The position numbers and the translations under genes were made by a program. DNA of 64,000 bases from Burkholderia contaminans (GTDB lineage: Bacteria > Pseudomonadota > Gammaproteobacteria > Burkholderiales > Burkholderiaceae). The notes below the pieces were generated by a model. It made no database searches, had not been told where the DNA came from, and saw nothing but the letters and a program-made list of their open reading frames with translations. This document shows positions 1-9,935 of this stretch, piece by piece. Every line of letters begins with the position of its first letter. The first letter of the stretch is position 1. The stretch spans positions 806,001 through 870,000 of the forward strand of contig NZ_CP090642.1 of NCBI RefSeq assembly GCF_029633825.1, given 5' to 3'.

Positions 1-3000
1 AGATTACCGCTGCCCGAGATCCCTCCACCGAGGCCCAGATTGTTCGCACCGCCAACCGTCAGCGTCGAACCCGCACCGAGATTCACCGCGTTGCCCAGCG
101 TCGTGCCGGCCACGCTGGTGCCGAGTGTGCCGCCTGCGCCGCTGGTGTTCAACGCTCCGGAGCCGAACGCCGAGCCGTTGCCGGCGATCAGCGTGCCGCC
201 GCCCGTCAGGCTCGTACCGCCCGTGTACGTGTTCGTCCCGTTCAGCGTTTCGGTGCCCGTGCCCGCCAGCGTCAGGCTGCCGCCCGTGCCGGCGATCGTG
301 CCGTCGTACGTGCCGCTACCCGTGCCGCCGAGCGTCAGGTTGTTGCCGCCGAGATTCACCGTCGAACCGGCGACGCCCGACAGCGTGCCCGTCGTCTGCG
401 GCGTGGTCGCGCCGCTCAGGTCGAAGGTTGCGCCCGCACCCGTCAGGCTCACCGGCGTCGTCCCCGACAGGCTGCCGCCCGCGCCGATCGCCAGCGTGCC
501 GCTGTTGATCGTCGTCGCCCCCGTGTAGGAATTCGCGCCCGTCAGCGTTTCGGTGCCCGTGCCGTTCATCGTCACGCCGCCGGTGCCGGCGATGTTGCCC
601 GCATAGGTGCCGCTGCTCGTGCCGCCGAGCGTCAGGTTGTTGTTGCCCAGGTTCACCGTCGAGCCGGCCACCCCCGAGATCGTGCCGGTCGATTGCGGCG
701 ACGACGCACCGCTCAGGTCGAGCGTCGCGCCGGACGCGGTCAGGCTGACCGGGCTGCTCGACGACAGGCTGCCGTTGCCGCTGATCGCCAGCGTGCCGCT
801 GTTGATCGTCGTCGCGCCGGTATACGTGTTGGTGCCCGTCAGCGTTTCGGTGCCGGTGCCCGACAGCGTCAACCCGCCCGTGCCGCCGATCACGCCGCCG
901 TACGTGCCGCTGCCTGCGCCGCCGAGCGTGAGCGTATTGCCGCCGAGGTTGACGTTCGTGCCCGCGCCGCCGGACAGCGCGCCCGTCGTCTGTGCGGAGG
1001 TGGCCCCGCTCAGGTCGAGCGTGGCGCCGGTGCCGGCGAGGTCGATCGCGCTGCCGCCCGACAGGCTGCCGCCCGCGCCGACCGCCAGCGTGCTGCCGTT
1101 GCCGATCGTCGTGCTGCCGGTGTACGAGCTGGCCCCCGTGAGCGTCGTCGTCGACGGGCCGCTCACCGCGAGGTTGCCGCCACCCGAGATCCCGCCGCCG
1201 AGGCCCAGATTGTTCGTGCCGCCCACCGTCAGCGTCGAACCCGCGCCGAGATTCACCGCGTTGCCGAGCGTCGTGCCGGGCGTGCTCGCGGCCAGCGTGC
1301 CGCCTGCGCCGCTCGTGTTCAACGTGCCGGTGCCGAGCGCCGAGCCGCTGCCCGCGATCAACGTGCCGCCGCCGCTCAGGGTCGTGCCGCCCGTGTACGT
1401 GTTGTTGCCCGTCAGCGTTTCGGTACCGGTGCCCGACAACGTGAGGCTGCCGCCCGCGCCGGCGATCGTGCCGCCGTACGTGCCGTTGCCGGTGCCGCCG
1501 AGCGTCAGGTTGTTGCCGCCGAGGTTCACCGTCGAACCGGCCACGCCCGACAGCGTGCCGGTCGTCTGTGGCGTGGTCGCGCCGCTGACGTCGAAGGTGG
1601 CGCCCGCACCGGCCAGATTCACCGGGCTGCTGGCGGACAGGCTGCCGCCTGCGCCGATCGCGAGCGTGCCGCTGTTGATCGTCGTCGCGCCGGTATACGT
1701 GTTGTTGCCCGTCAGCGTTTCGGTGCCGGTACCCGACAGCGTCAGGCCGCCCGTGCCGCCGACCGTTCCGCCGAACGTGCCGTTGCCCGACCCGCCGAGC
1801 GTCAGCGTATTGCCGCCGAGGTTCACCGCCGAGCCCGCCGCGCCCGACAGCGTGCCGGTCGACTGCGGCGACGTGGCCGCGCTGACGTCCAGCGTCGAGC
1901 CCGCGCCGGCCAGATTGATTGCGCTGCCGCCCGACAGGCTGCCGCCCGCGCCGACCGCCAGCGTGCTGCCGCCGCCGATCGTCGTGTTGCCGGTGTACGA
2001 GCTGGCACCCGTGAGCGTCGTCGTCGACGGGCCGCTCACCGCGAGGTTGCCGCTGCCGGAGATCCCGCCTCCCAGGCCCAGATTGTTCGCACCGCCAACC
2101 GTCAGCGTCGAACCCGCGCCGAGATCGATCCCGTTGGACAGCGTCGTGCCGGCCACGCTCGTGCCAAGCGAGCCGCCCGCGCCGCTGGTGTGCAGCGTGC
2201 CGGTGCCAAGCGCCGACCCGCTGCCCGCGATCAACGTGCCGCCGCCGCTCAAGGTCGTGCCGCCGGTGTACGTGTTGTTGCCCGTCAGCGTTTCGGTACC
2301 GGTGCCCGACAACGTGAGGCTGCCGCCCGCGCCGGCGATCGTGCCGCCGTATGAGCCGCTGCCCGTGCCGCCGAGCGTCAGGTTGTTGCCGCCGAGGTTC
2401 ACCGTCGAACCGGCCACGCCCGACAGCGTGCCCGTCGTCTGCGGCGTGGTCGCGCCGCTGACGTCGAAGGTGGCGCCTGCGCCGGCCAGATTCACCGGGC
2501 TGCTGGCCGACAGGCTGCCGCCCGCGCCGATCGCCAGCGTGCCGCTGTTGATCGTCGTCGCGCCGGTGTACGTGTTCGCGCCGGTCAGCGTCTCCGTGCC
2601 GGTGCCTGCCATCGTCAGCCCGCCGGTACCGCCGATCGTCCCGGCATAGCTGCCGTTGCCCGTGCCGGCGAGCGTCAGCGTGTTGCCGCCGAGATTCACG
2701 TTCGTGCCCGCCACGCCGGACAGCATCCCGCTCGTCTGCGGCGTGGTCGCCGCGCTGATGTCGAGCTTTGCGCCCGTGCCGGCGAGGTCGAGCGCGCTGC
2801 CCGCCGACAGGCTGCCGCCCGCGCCAACCGCCAGCGTGCTGCCGCCGCCGATCGTCGTGTTGCCGGTATAGGTGTTCACGCCCGTGAGCGTGGTCGTCGA
2901 CGGGCCGCTCACCGACAGGCCGCCGCTGCCCGAGATCCCGCCGCCCAGCCCGATATCGTTCGCCCCACCAACCGTCAGCGTCGATCCCGCACCGAGATTC

Positions 3001-5700
3001 ACCGTATTGCCGAGCACCGTGCCGCCGACGCTCGTGCCGAGCGAGCCGCCCGCGCCCGTCACGTTCAACGCGCCCGTGCCGAGCGCCGAGCCGTTGCCGG
3101 CGATGAGGCCGCCGCCGCTCAGCGTCGTGCCGCCGGCATAGGTGTTCGTGCCGGTGAGCGTGGTGGTGCCCGCGCCGGTCTGCGCAAGCGCGCCGCTGCC
3201 GGAAATCGTGCCGGTCAGGCCGAGATCGTTCGCGCCGTTCAGCCCGAGCGTCGCGCCCGCACCGAGCGTGACCGCATTGCCGAGCGTCGTGCCGCTCACG
3301 CTCGCGTTCAACGTGCCGTTGCCGGTCACGTTCAATGCGCCGGAACCGAGCGCCGTGTTGCTGCCGACGCTCAGCCCGCCGCTGTTCAGCGTCGTCCCGC
3401 CGCTGTAGGTGTTCGTGCCGCCGAGCGTGGTCGTGCCCGTGCCGGACTGCACCACGCCGCCTGCCCCGGAAATCGTCCCGTTCAGGCCGAAGCCGAACGC
3501 GCCGCCGAGATTCAGCGCCGAGCCGGCGCCCAGATCGACGGCGTTCGCCAGCAGCAGGTTCGCCGTGCTCGCGCTGATTGCGCCACCGCTGCCGGTCACG
3601 CTGAGCGCGCCCGTGCCGAGCGCCGTGTTGTTGCCGACCGACAGGCCGCCGGCACTCAGCGTGGTGCCGCCCGTGTACGTGTTCGCGCCGGTGAGCGCGG
3701 TCGTTCCGGTGCCGGTTTGCGCGAGACTGCCGCCGCCGGCGATGATGCCGCCGAGGCCCAGGTCGTTCGTGCCGCCGAGCGTGAGTGCCGAACCGGCGCC
3801 GAGATTCACCGCGTTGTTCAGCGTCGTGCCGGCCACGCTCGCGGCCAGCGTGCCGCCCGCGCCGCCGACGTTCAACGCACCCGTGCCGAGTGCCGCGCCG
3901 TTGCCGGCGATCAGCGTGCCGCCGCCGTTGAGGTTCGTGCCGCCCGTGTATGTGTTGGCCCCGTTCAACGTTTCGGTGCCGGTGCCCGACAGCGTGAGGC
4001 TGCCGCCTGCCCCCGCGATCGTGCCGCCGAACGTGCCGTTGCCGGCTCCGCCGAGCGTCAGGCCGTTGCCGCCGAGGTTCACCGTCGAACCGGCCACGCC
4101 CGACAGCGTGCCGATCGCCTGCGGCAGCGCCGCGCCGCTCAGGTCGAACGTCGCGCCTGCCCCGCCCAGGTTGACTGCGCCGGCCGCTGCCAGGCTGCCG
4201 CCCGCGCCGATCGCCAGCGTGCCGCCGTTGATCGTCGTGCCGCCGGTGTACGTGTTCGCGCCGGTCAGCGTCTCCGTGCCGGTGCCTGCCATCGTCAGCC
4301 CGCCGGCCCCGCCGATCGTGCCGCCGAACGTGCCGTTACCCGACCCGCCGAGCGTCAGCGTATTGCCGCCGAGGTTCACCGCAGAGCCTGCCGTGCCCGA
4401 CAGCGTGCCGGTCGTCTGCGGCGACGTGGCCGCGCTGACGTCCAGCGTCGAGCCCGCGCCGGCCAGGTTGATCGCGCTGCCGCCCGACAGGCTGCCGCCC
4501 GCGCCGACTGCCAGCGTGCTGCCGGTGCCGATCGTCGTGCCGCCGGTATACGAGCCGGCGCCGGTCAGCGTCGTGATCGACGGGCCGCTCACCGCGAGAT
4601 TGCCGCCGCCCGAGATCGCACCGCCGAGGCCGATGTTGTTCGCACCGCCGACCGTCAGCGTCGCACCCGTGCCGAGATTCACCGCGTTGCCGAGCACCGT
4701 GCCGCCGACGCTCGTGCCGAGCGAGCCGCCCGCGCCGGTCACGTTCAACGCGCCCGTGCCGAGCGCCGAGCCATTGCCCGCGATGAGCCCGCCGCCGCTC
4801 AGCGTCGTGCCGCCGGTGAACGTGTTCGCGCCGAGCAGCGTGGTCGTGCCGGTGCCGGTTTGCGCGAGGCTGCCGCCGCCGGCGATCACGCCGCCCGAGC
4901 TCAGATCGGCCGCGCCGTTCAGGCCGAGCGTCGCGCCCGCGCCGAGGTTGACGGCGTTGCCGAGCACCGTACCGGCGACGTTCGTCGCAAGCGTGCCGCC
5001 CGTGCCGGCGACGGTCAGCGCGCCCGAGCCGAGCGCCGCGCCGTTGCCGGCGATCAGCCCGCCGCCGCTCAGCGTGGTGCCGCCCGAGAACGTGTTCGCG
5101 CCGAGCAGCGTGGTCGTGCCGGTGCCGGTTTGCGCGAGGCTGCCGTTGCCGGCGATCGTGCCGCTCAGGCCTAGATCGTTCGTACCGTTGAATCCCAGCG
5201 TGACGCCGGTACCGAGATTGACCGCGTTGCCGAGCGTCACGCCCGGCACGCTCGCGCCGAGCGAAGCCGAGCCGTTGACGTCGAGTGCGCCGAGGCCGAG
5301 CGCCGCGCCGCTGCCGACGAGCAGGCTGCCGCCCGTCAGCGCCGTGCCGCCCGCGTAGGTGTTGTTGCCGGTGAGCGCCTGCGAGCCGGTGCCGGAAAGC
5401 GTCAGCCCGCCCGCACCGCCGATGTTGCCGGCGAAGACGCCGTTGCCGCTACCGGCCAGCGTCAGGTTGTTCGCGCCGAGATCGATCGCCGAACCCGCGA
5501 CACCCGACAGCGTGCCGATCGACTGCGGCGTGGTCGCGCCGGCGATGCTGAATTGCGCGCTCGCGCCCGTCAGGTTGACGGGGCTCGACGCGGCGAGGCT
5601 GCCGCCCGCACCGATCGCCAGCGTGCCGCTGCCGATCGTGGTGCCGCCGGTGAACGTCTCGGCCGCGGTGAGCGTCGTCGTGCCCGGGCCGTTCACGGAG
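1..5700 (-). repeat. Higher-order repeat inside the autotransporter passenger (about 870-880 bp unit)
   Basis: Landmarks recur with long spacing inside the coding sequence. The block containing GACGGGCCGCTCACC appears near 1155, 2028, 2897 and 4575. The block GTCAGCGTCGAACCCGC and near copies appear near 59, 1226, 2100, 2980 and 4660. Most spacings are about 870-880 bp, roughly 290 codons, each unit containing several shorter beta-strand motifs. Copies differ by scattered substitutions. The arrangement is typical of repeat expansion by unequal recombination. Confidence 0.7.
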
Positions 5701-8700
5701 AGGCCGCCTGCACCGGAAATGATCCCGCCCAGCCCGAGATCGTTCGTACCGCCAACCGTCAGCGCCGCGCCTGCGCCGAGCTGGATCGCGTTGCCGAGCA
5801 CCGTGCCGCCGACGGTCGTGCCGAGCGAGCCGCCCGCGCCCGTCACGTTCAGCGCACCCGTGCCCAGTGCGGCGCCGTTGCCGGCGAGGATTCCGCCGCC
5901 GCTCAGCGTCGTGCCGCCCGAGAACGTGTTCGCACCGGTCAGCGTCGTGATGCCCGAGCCGATTTGCGCGAGAGCGCCGGTACCCGCGATCACGCCGTTC
6001 AGGCCGAGATCGTTCGCGCCAGTCAGCGCGAGCGTCGCGCCCGTGCCGAGGTTGACCGCGTTGCCCAACGCGGTGCCGCTCACGCTCGCGCCGAGTGCGC
6101 CGCCCGCGCCCGCGACGTTCAGCGCGCCGCTGCCCAGCGCCGTGTTGCTGCCGGCCAGCAGCGTCCCGGCGCTGAGCGTCGTGCCGCCGCCGAAGGTGTT
6201 CGCGCCGGACAGCGTCGTCGTGCCGGTGCCGCTCAGCACGAGGCCGCCGCTGCCGCCGATCGTGCCGCTCAGGCCAAGGTTGTTCGCGCCATTCAGCGTC
6301 AGCGAGGCGCCGTTCAGGTTGATGCCGTTCGCGAGGGCCGCGCCCGCGGCCAGATCCGCGCTCAGCGAACCGCCGAGGCCGCTCACGTTCAACGCGCCGC
6401 CCACGCCGAGCGCCGTGCCGCCTTCGACGATCAGGCTGCCGCCGCCCGTCAGGCTCGCGCCGCCGGTGAACGTATTCGCGCCGGACAGCGTCGTGGCGCC
6501 GGTGCCGCCGAGCGCCGAGCCGCCCGCGCCCGAGATCGTGCCGTTCAGGCCGAGATCGGCCGCGCCGTTCAGGCCGAGCGTGGCGCCCGCCCCAGGTTGA
6601 CCGCGTTGCCGAGCACGGTGCCGCCGACGTTGGTCGCAAGCGTGCCCCCGATGCCGGTCACGTTCAGCGCGCCCGTGCCTAGTGCCGCGCCGTTGCCGGC
6701 GATGAGGCCGCCGCCGCTCAGCACCGTGCCGCCCGTGAACGTATTCGCACCGAGCAGCGTCGTCGTGCCGCTGCCGGTTTGCGCCAGGTGGCCGCCCCCG
6801 CCTATCACACCGCCGAGGCCCAGGTCGGCCGTGCCGTTCAGGCCGAGCGTCGCGCCTGCGCCCAGATTCACCGCATTGCCGAGCACGGTGCCGCCGACGT
6901 TCGTCGCGAGCGTGCCGCCCGTGCCGGACACGTTCAGCGCGCCCGTGCCGAGCGCCGCGCCATTGCCGGCGATCAACCCGCCGCCGCTCAGCGCCGTGCC
7001 GCCCGAGAACGTGTTCGCGCCGAGCAGCGTCGTCGTGCCCGTGCCGCTTTGCGCGAGGCCGCCGTTTCCGGCGATCGTGCCGCCGAGGCTCAGGCCGGCC
7101 GCACCGTTCAGGCCCAGCGTGGCGCCTGCATCGAGATTCACTGCATTGCCGAGCAGCGTACCGCCCACGTTCGTCGCCAGCGAGCCGCCCGCGCCGGTCA
7201 CGTGCAGCGCGCCGGCGCCGAGCGCCGCGCCGTTGCCGGCGATCAGCCCGCCACCACTGAGCGCCGTCCCGCCCGTGAAGGTGTTCACGCCGAGCAGCGT
7301 CGTCGTGCCCGTGCCGGTTTGCGCGAGACCGCCGTTACCTGCGATCGTGCCGCCCAGACCGAGGTTGGCCGACCCGTTCAGGCCCAGCGTCACGCCCGCG
7401 CCGAGATTGACCGCATTGCCGAGCACCGTGCCGCCGATGCTCGTGCCGAGCGTGCCGCCCGCGCCCGTCACGTTCAGCGCGCCGCCGCCGAGCGCCCCGC
7501 TCGTGCCCACGAGCAGTCCGCCGCCGCCCGTCAGATTCGTTCCGCCCGTGAATGAATTGACGCCGTTCAGCGCCAGCGTGCCGGTGCCGCTCACGTTCAG
7601 CGCGCCACCGCCGCCGATCGCGCCCGACAGCGCGAGCCCGTTCGCGCCGTCGACCGTCAGGCCGCCGGTCAATGTCACGTTGTTGAGCAGATTGATGCCG
7701 GCCGCGCCGGCTTCCAGCGTGCCGCCGCCGCCGACGATCGTGCCGGTGCCCAGCGCACCCGCGCCGTGGACGATCGCGGTGCCGCCGGTCAGCGATGCGT
7801 TCGTCGCGGTCGATGCGCCGGTGATGTCCCACGTGCCGCCCTGCACGGCGAGGTTGTTGAAATTGCCGAACGTATCGACCGCGATGGCGCCGTTCGTCGC
7901 GCCGCCGGTGGCCGTGTTCAGTTGCAGGTTCAGCGTGTTGTTGCCGCCCAGCCCCGCATCGACGCCGAGCCCGACTGACGACCCGGTCAGCGCATTGAAC
8001 GTGTTGGACGTGCCGACGGCCGCGCCCAGCGACACGTTGCCCGTGACGGCGCCGGCGTTGGTGAACGTGTTCCCGGCGCCCGGCGTCCCGCTGGGCGCGA
8101 GCGCCACCGAACCGTTGATCACGCCGCCGTTCGCGTTGGTGAAGTTGGCCTGTGCGCCACCCGACGTGGTGACGACCTGCGCGGCGGGCCCCGCGCCGAA
8201 GCCCAGCAGGCCGGTCGTGCCGATCGTGCCGGCATTGGTGATGTTCGTCGTGCCGCCGATGCCGTTGTATACGGTCAATGCCGGCCCGTTGAGCAGCGAG
8301 CTCGTCGACCCCATCATCACGCCCGAGCTGGCGTTCGTGACGTTGACGATGCTCGCCGACGCGCTATTGCCGACCACCGTGCCGTTCGACACGATGCTCA
8401 ACCCGGACAACGCGGGGTCGATCCTGCCGTTGTTGATCAGCGTGACGCCACTGCCCGTCAGCGACAGCGCCGTGCCGCCGAGCAACGGCACCACGGATAC
8501 GGTCGCGCCGGGCTGGACGGTCAGGTTGAGATTGTTCGTGCCGTTCGAATAGGACGTGCTGGCTCCGGTACAACTGACGGTCGTCGTTCCGGTGCAGGCA
8601 GCCAGTGCGTCGACGGGGACGATCCCGGCGCCGACCAGCGCGACCAGCATGCCGGTCGGGACGAGGAATGCCGGACGTGCTTTCGCGCGCTTTTTGTTCG

Positions 8701-8719
8701 AGCCCATGCGCATACGCAT
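1..8719 (-). CDS. Giant autotransporter-type adhesin with beta-strand repeat passenger; frameshifted, 3' end outside window
   Basis: Reading leftward from ATG 8719 (AAGG at 8727-8730, seven bases upstream), the product has a basic N-terminus and a hydrophobic signal peptide that should be cleaved after residue 40 (VDALA, then ACTG). The rest is Gly/Thr/Asn/Leu-rich autotransporter-associated beta-strand repeats, with recurring GNNTYTGGTT, GTGTETLTG and GSALGTGALNV motifs, expected to fold as a surface beta-helix. About 2,900 codons are present. No beta-barrel translocator is in the window, so the C-terminus lies to the left. Near 6588-6594 one base is missing compared with sister repeats. The upstream frame then ends at 6569 after 716 residues, while the shifted frame stays open to position 1. 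It is either a broken gene or a sequencing error. Role as adhesin or biofilm factor is inferred from the family. Confidence 0.8.
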
Positions 8720-8809
8720 AATCACACCTTCCCATAAAGAGAATCGAAGCCGCCGAAACTCCCTTTCGCGCATCGGAATGCCGAAGGAAAATACCGGAAT
8801 GCGTTATTC

Positions 8810-8829
8810 GATATTTTTTGGAAAATATC
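8810..8829. repeat. Inverted repeat in the adhesin leader
   Basis: GATATTTT (8810-8817) and AAAATATC (8822-8829) are perfect complements with a four-base TTGG loop. The element lies about 90 bases upstream of the adhesin start codon, so it could be an operator or a structure in the 5' leader of the mRNA. Confidence 0.5.
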
Positions 8830-8870
8830 TTCCCGTCACCAAACACGAGCGGATGGCTGAATTGGCAACA

Positions 8871-8895
8871 AACGAGAATTAATCAACGAGAATTA
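8871..8895. repeat. Tandem direct repeat AACGAGAATTA x2
   Basis: AACGAGAATTA occurs at 8871-8881 and again at 8885-8895, a 14-bp period, in AT-rich DNA 150-175 bases upstream of the adhesin start. Repeats of this size are common binding sites for tandemly bound regulators. No regulator can be named. Confidence 0.5.
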
Positions 8896-9039
8896 TTTAA
8901 TTGGCATTTTTTACTTTTGAACCCCCTGCCCGGTAATTTTTCCCATTTTCATTTAGAGGCGGCTGTATCGGACGATTCGAAATTACCGTCCGGCGACCCA
9001 TGCCCGCCCGTGTCTCGATGTCTCCGTCCCGAACGACCG

Positions 9040-9067
9040 CCCGTCCCGTTGCTCCAGACGGGACGGG
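9040..9067. repeat. Strong GC-rich hairpin
   Basis: A 10-bp perfect stem (CCCGTCCCGT at 9040-9049 with ACGGGACGGG at 9058-9067) closes an 8-base loop. It stands out in otherwise AT-rich DNA. No T-run follows on either strand, so it is not a standard intrinsic terminator. A leader structure or protein-binding site is possible. Confidence 0.5.
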
Positions 9068-9440
9068 GATGACCGCCCGGTAAACGAACAGGCCAATCAT
9101 CCGGTCAACCCGGTGAGGTACAGATTTCCGGGATATTGAATCTTCGGTTTCTGTTATCCGATTTGCACGCCTTCCGCATTGATCGCGAGTGAAATATAGG
9201 CTCGACTGGCAAACGTTTGCCACGGGTCGGCAAAGATCTTGTCAAAACTCAACAATCTTTCAAAAAGATTCGATGATTTGTACGGAAAACGTAAATTTTA
9301 TATTTTAATCTTCGGCCGAAAATCATTAAGAAAGGCAAAAAAATCGAATTTGCAGATGCTGGGTTTTTCTCGAATCTGCTTTAATTGATTCACGTCCGCC
9401 GCATTACGCTTTGGCCTCGCGAACCATGACGAGGTGTCCA

Positions 9441-9914
9441 ATGGAGAACTTCACGATGGTGACGTTGAACATCAACAACCGGCCGGCCGAGATCGACGCC
9501 GATCCCTCGACACCGGTGCTCTGGGTGCTGCGCGACAACCTCGGGCTGACCGGCACCAAGTTCGGATGCGGCACCGGCGACTGCGGCGCCTGCACCGTTC
9601 ATGTCGACGGCCGGCCGGCCCGAAGCTGCACGCTGGCGCTGTCGGCGGTGGGGAGCGCGCACATCACGACGTCCGAACATCTCGCCGACGATGCGGTCGG
9701 CAAGGCCGTCCTCGACGCCTGGATCCGGCACGACGTCGCGCAATGCGGCTACTGCCAGAGCGGCCAGATGATGAGCGCAGCCGGCCTGCTGCACGGCAAC
9801 AAGGCGCCGACCGACGCCGACATCGATCGCGCGATGGCCGGCAACCTGTGCCGTTGCGCGACCTACCAGCGCATCCGCGCCGCGATTCACGATGCGGCCA
9901 GCGCGCTTGCCTGA
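9441..9914 (+). CDS. (2Fe-2S)-binding subunit of a xanthine dehydrogenase/isoquinoline oxidoreductase-type molybdenum hydroxylase
   Basis: The 157-residue product carries electrons from the molybdenum centre of the next gene's subunit. The plant-type ferredoxin motif is visible as FGCGTGDCGACTVHVDG followed by a cysteine (RSC), and the C-terminal four-cysteine cluster as CGYCQSGQ plus LCRC. This is the two-cluster layout of IorA-type small subunits, and the length is normal. Start 9441 has GAGG at 9431-9434 with a six-base gap; ATG 9456 (MVTLNIN) is an alternative. It lies 21 bp before the large-subunit gene. No FAD subunit is adjacent, which suggests a cytochrome or other periplasmic acceptor. 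Confidence 0.9.
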   Translation: MENFTMVTLNINNRPAEIDADPSTPVLWVLRDNLGLTGTKFGCGTGDCGACTVHVDGRPARSCTLALSAVGSAHITTSEHLADDAVGKAVLDAWIRHDVAQCGYCQSGQMMSAAGLLHGNKAPTDADIDRAMAGNLCRCATYQRIRAAIHDAASALA

Positions 9915-9935
9915 GCCTGCCGGGAGACATTGACC

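Larger units (their letters stand above)
8720..9440. other. AT-rich leader region between the adhesin and the molybdenum hydroxylase genes
   Basis: No convincing gene lies here; short frames exist but lack family features. Base composition is much more AT-rich than its surroundings, with runs such as GATATTTTTTGG and poly-A tracts near 9240-9360. It must contain the promoters of the two divergent transcription units, and it holds a hairpin at 8810-8829, a direct repeat at 8871-8895 and a strong GC hairpin at 9040-9067. Confidence 0.6.

Noticed and set aside
40..6600. Long plus-strand frames rich in Pro/Val/Ala (for example 607-2649 and 3409-5358)
   Set aside because: They are antisense readings of the autotransporter repeats; they lack ribosome sites and domain features.
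5449..6639. Minus-strand frame of 396 codons rich in Arg/His/Glu
   Set aside because: It is the wrong reading frame over the autotransporter repeats, opened by high GC content; the repeat motifs are in another frame.
1..8500. CRISPR-like array
   Set aside because: Repeats are coding, of varied length and in-frame beta-strand motifs without regular spacers.
8897..9223. Minus-strand 108-codon frame in the AT-rich leader
   Set aside because: No similarity, no ribosome site and atypical composition; treated as non-coding control DNA.
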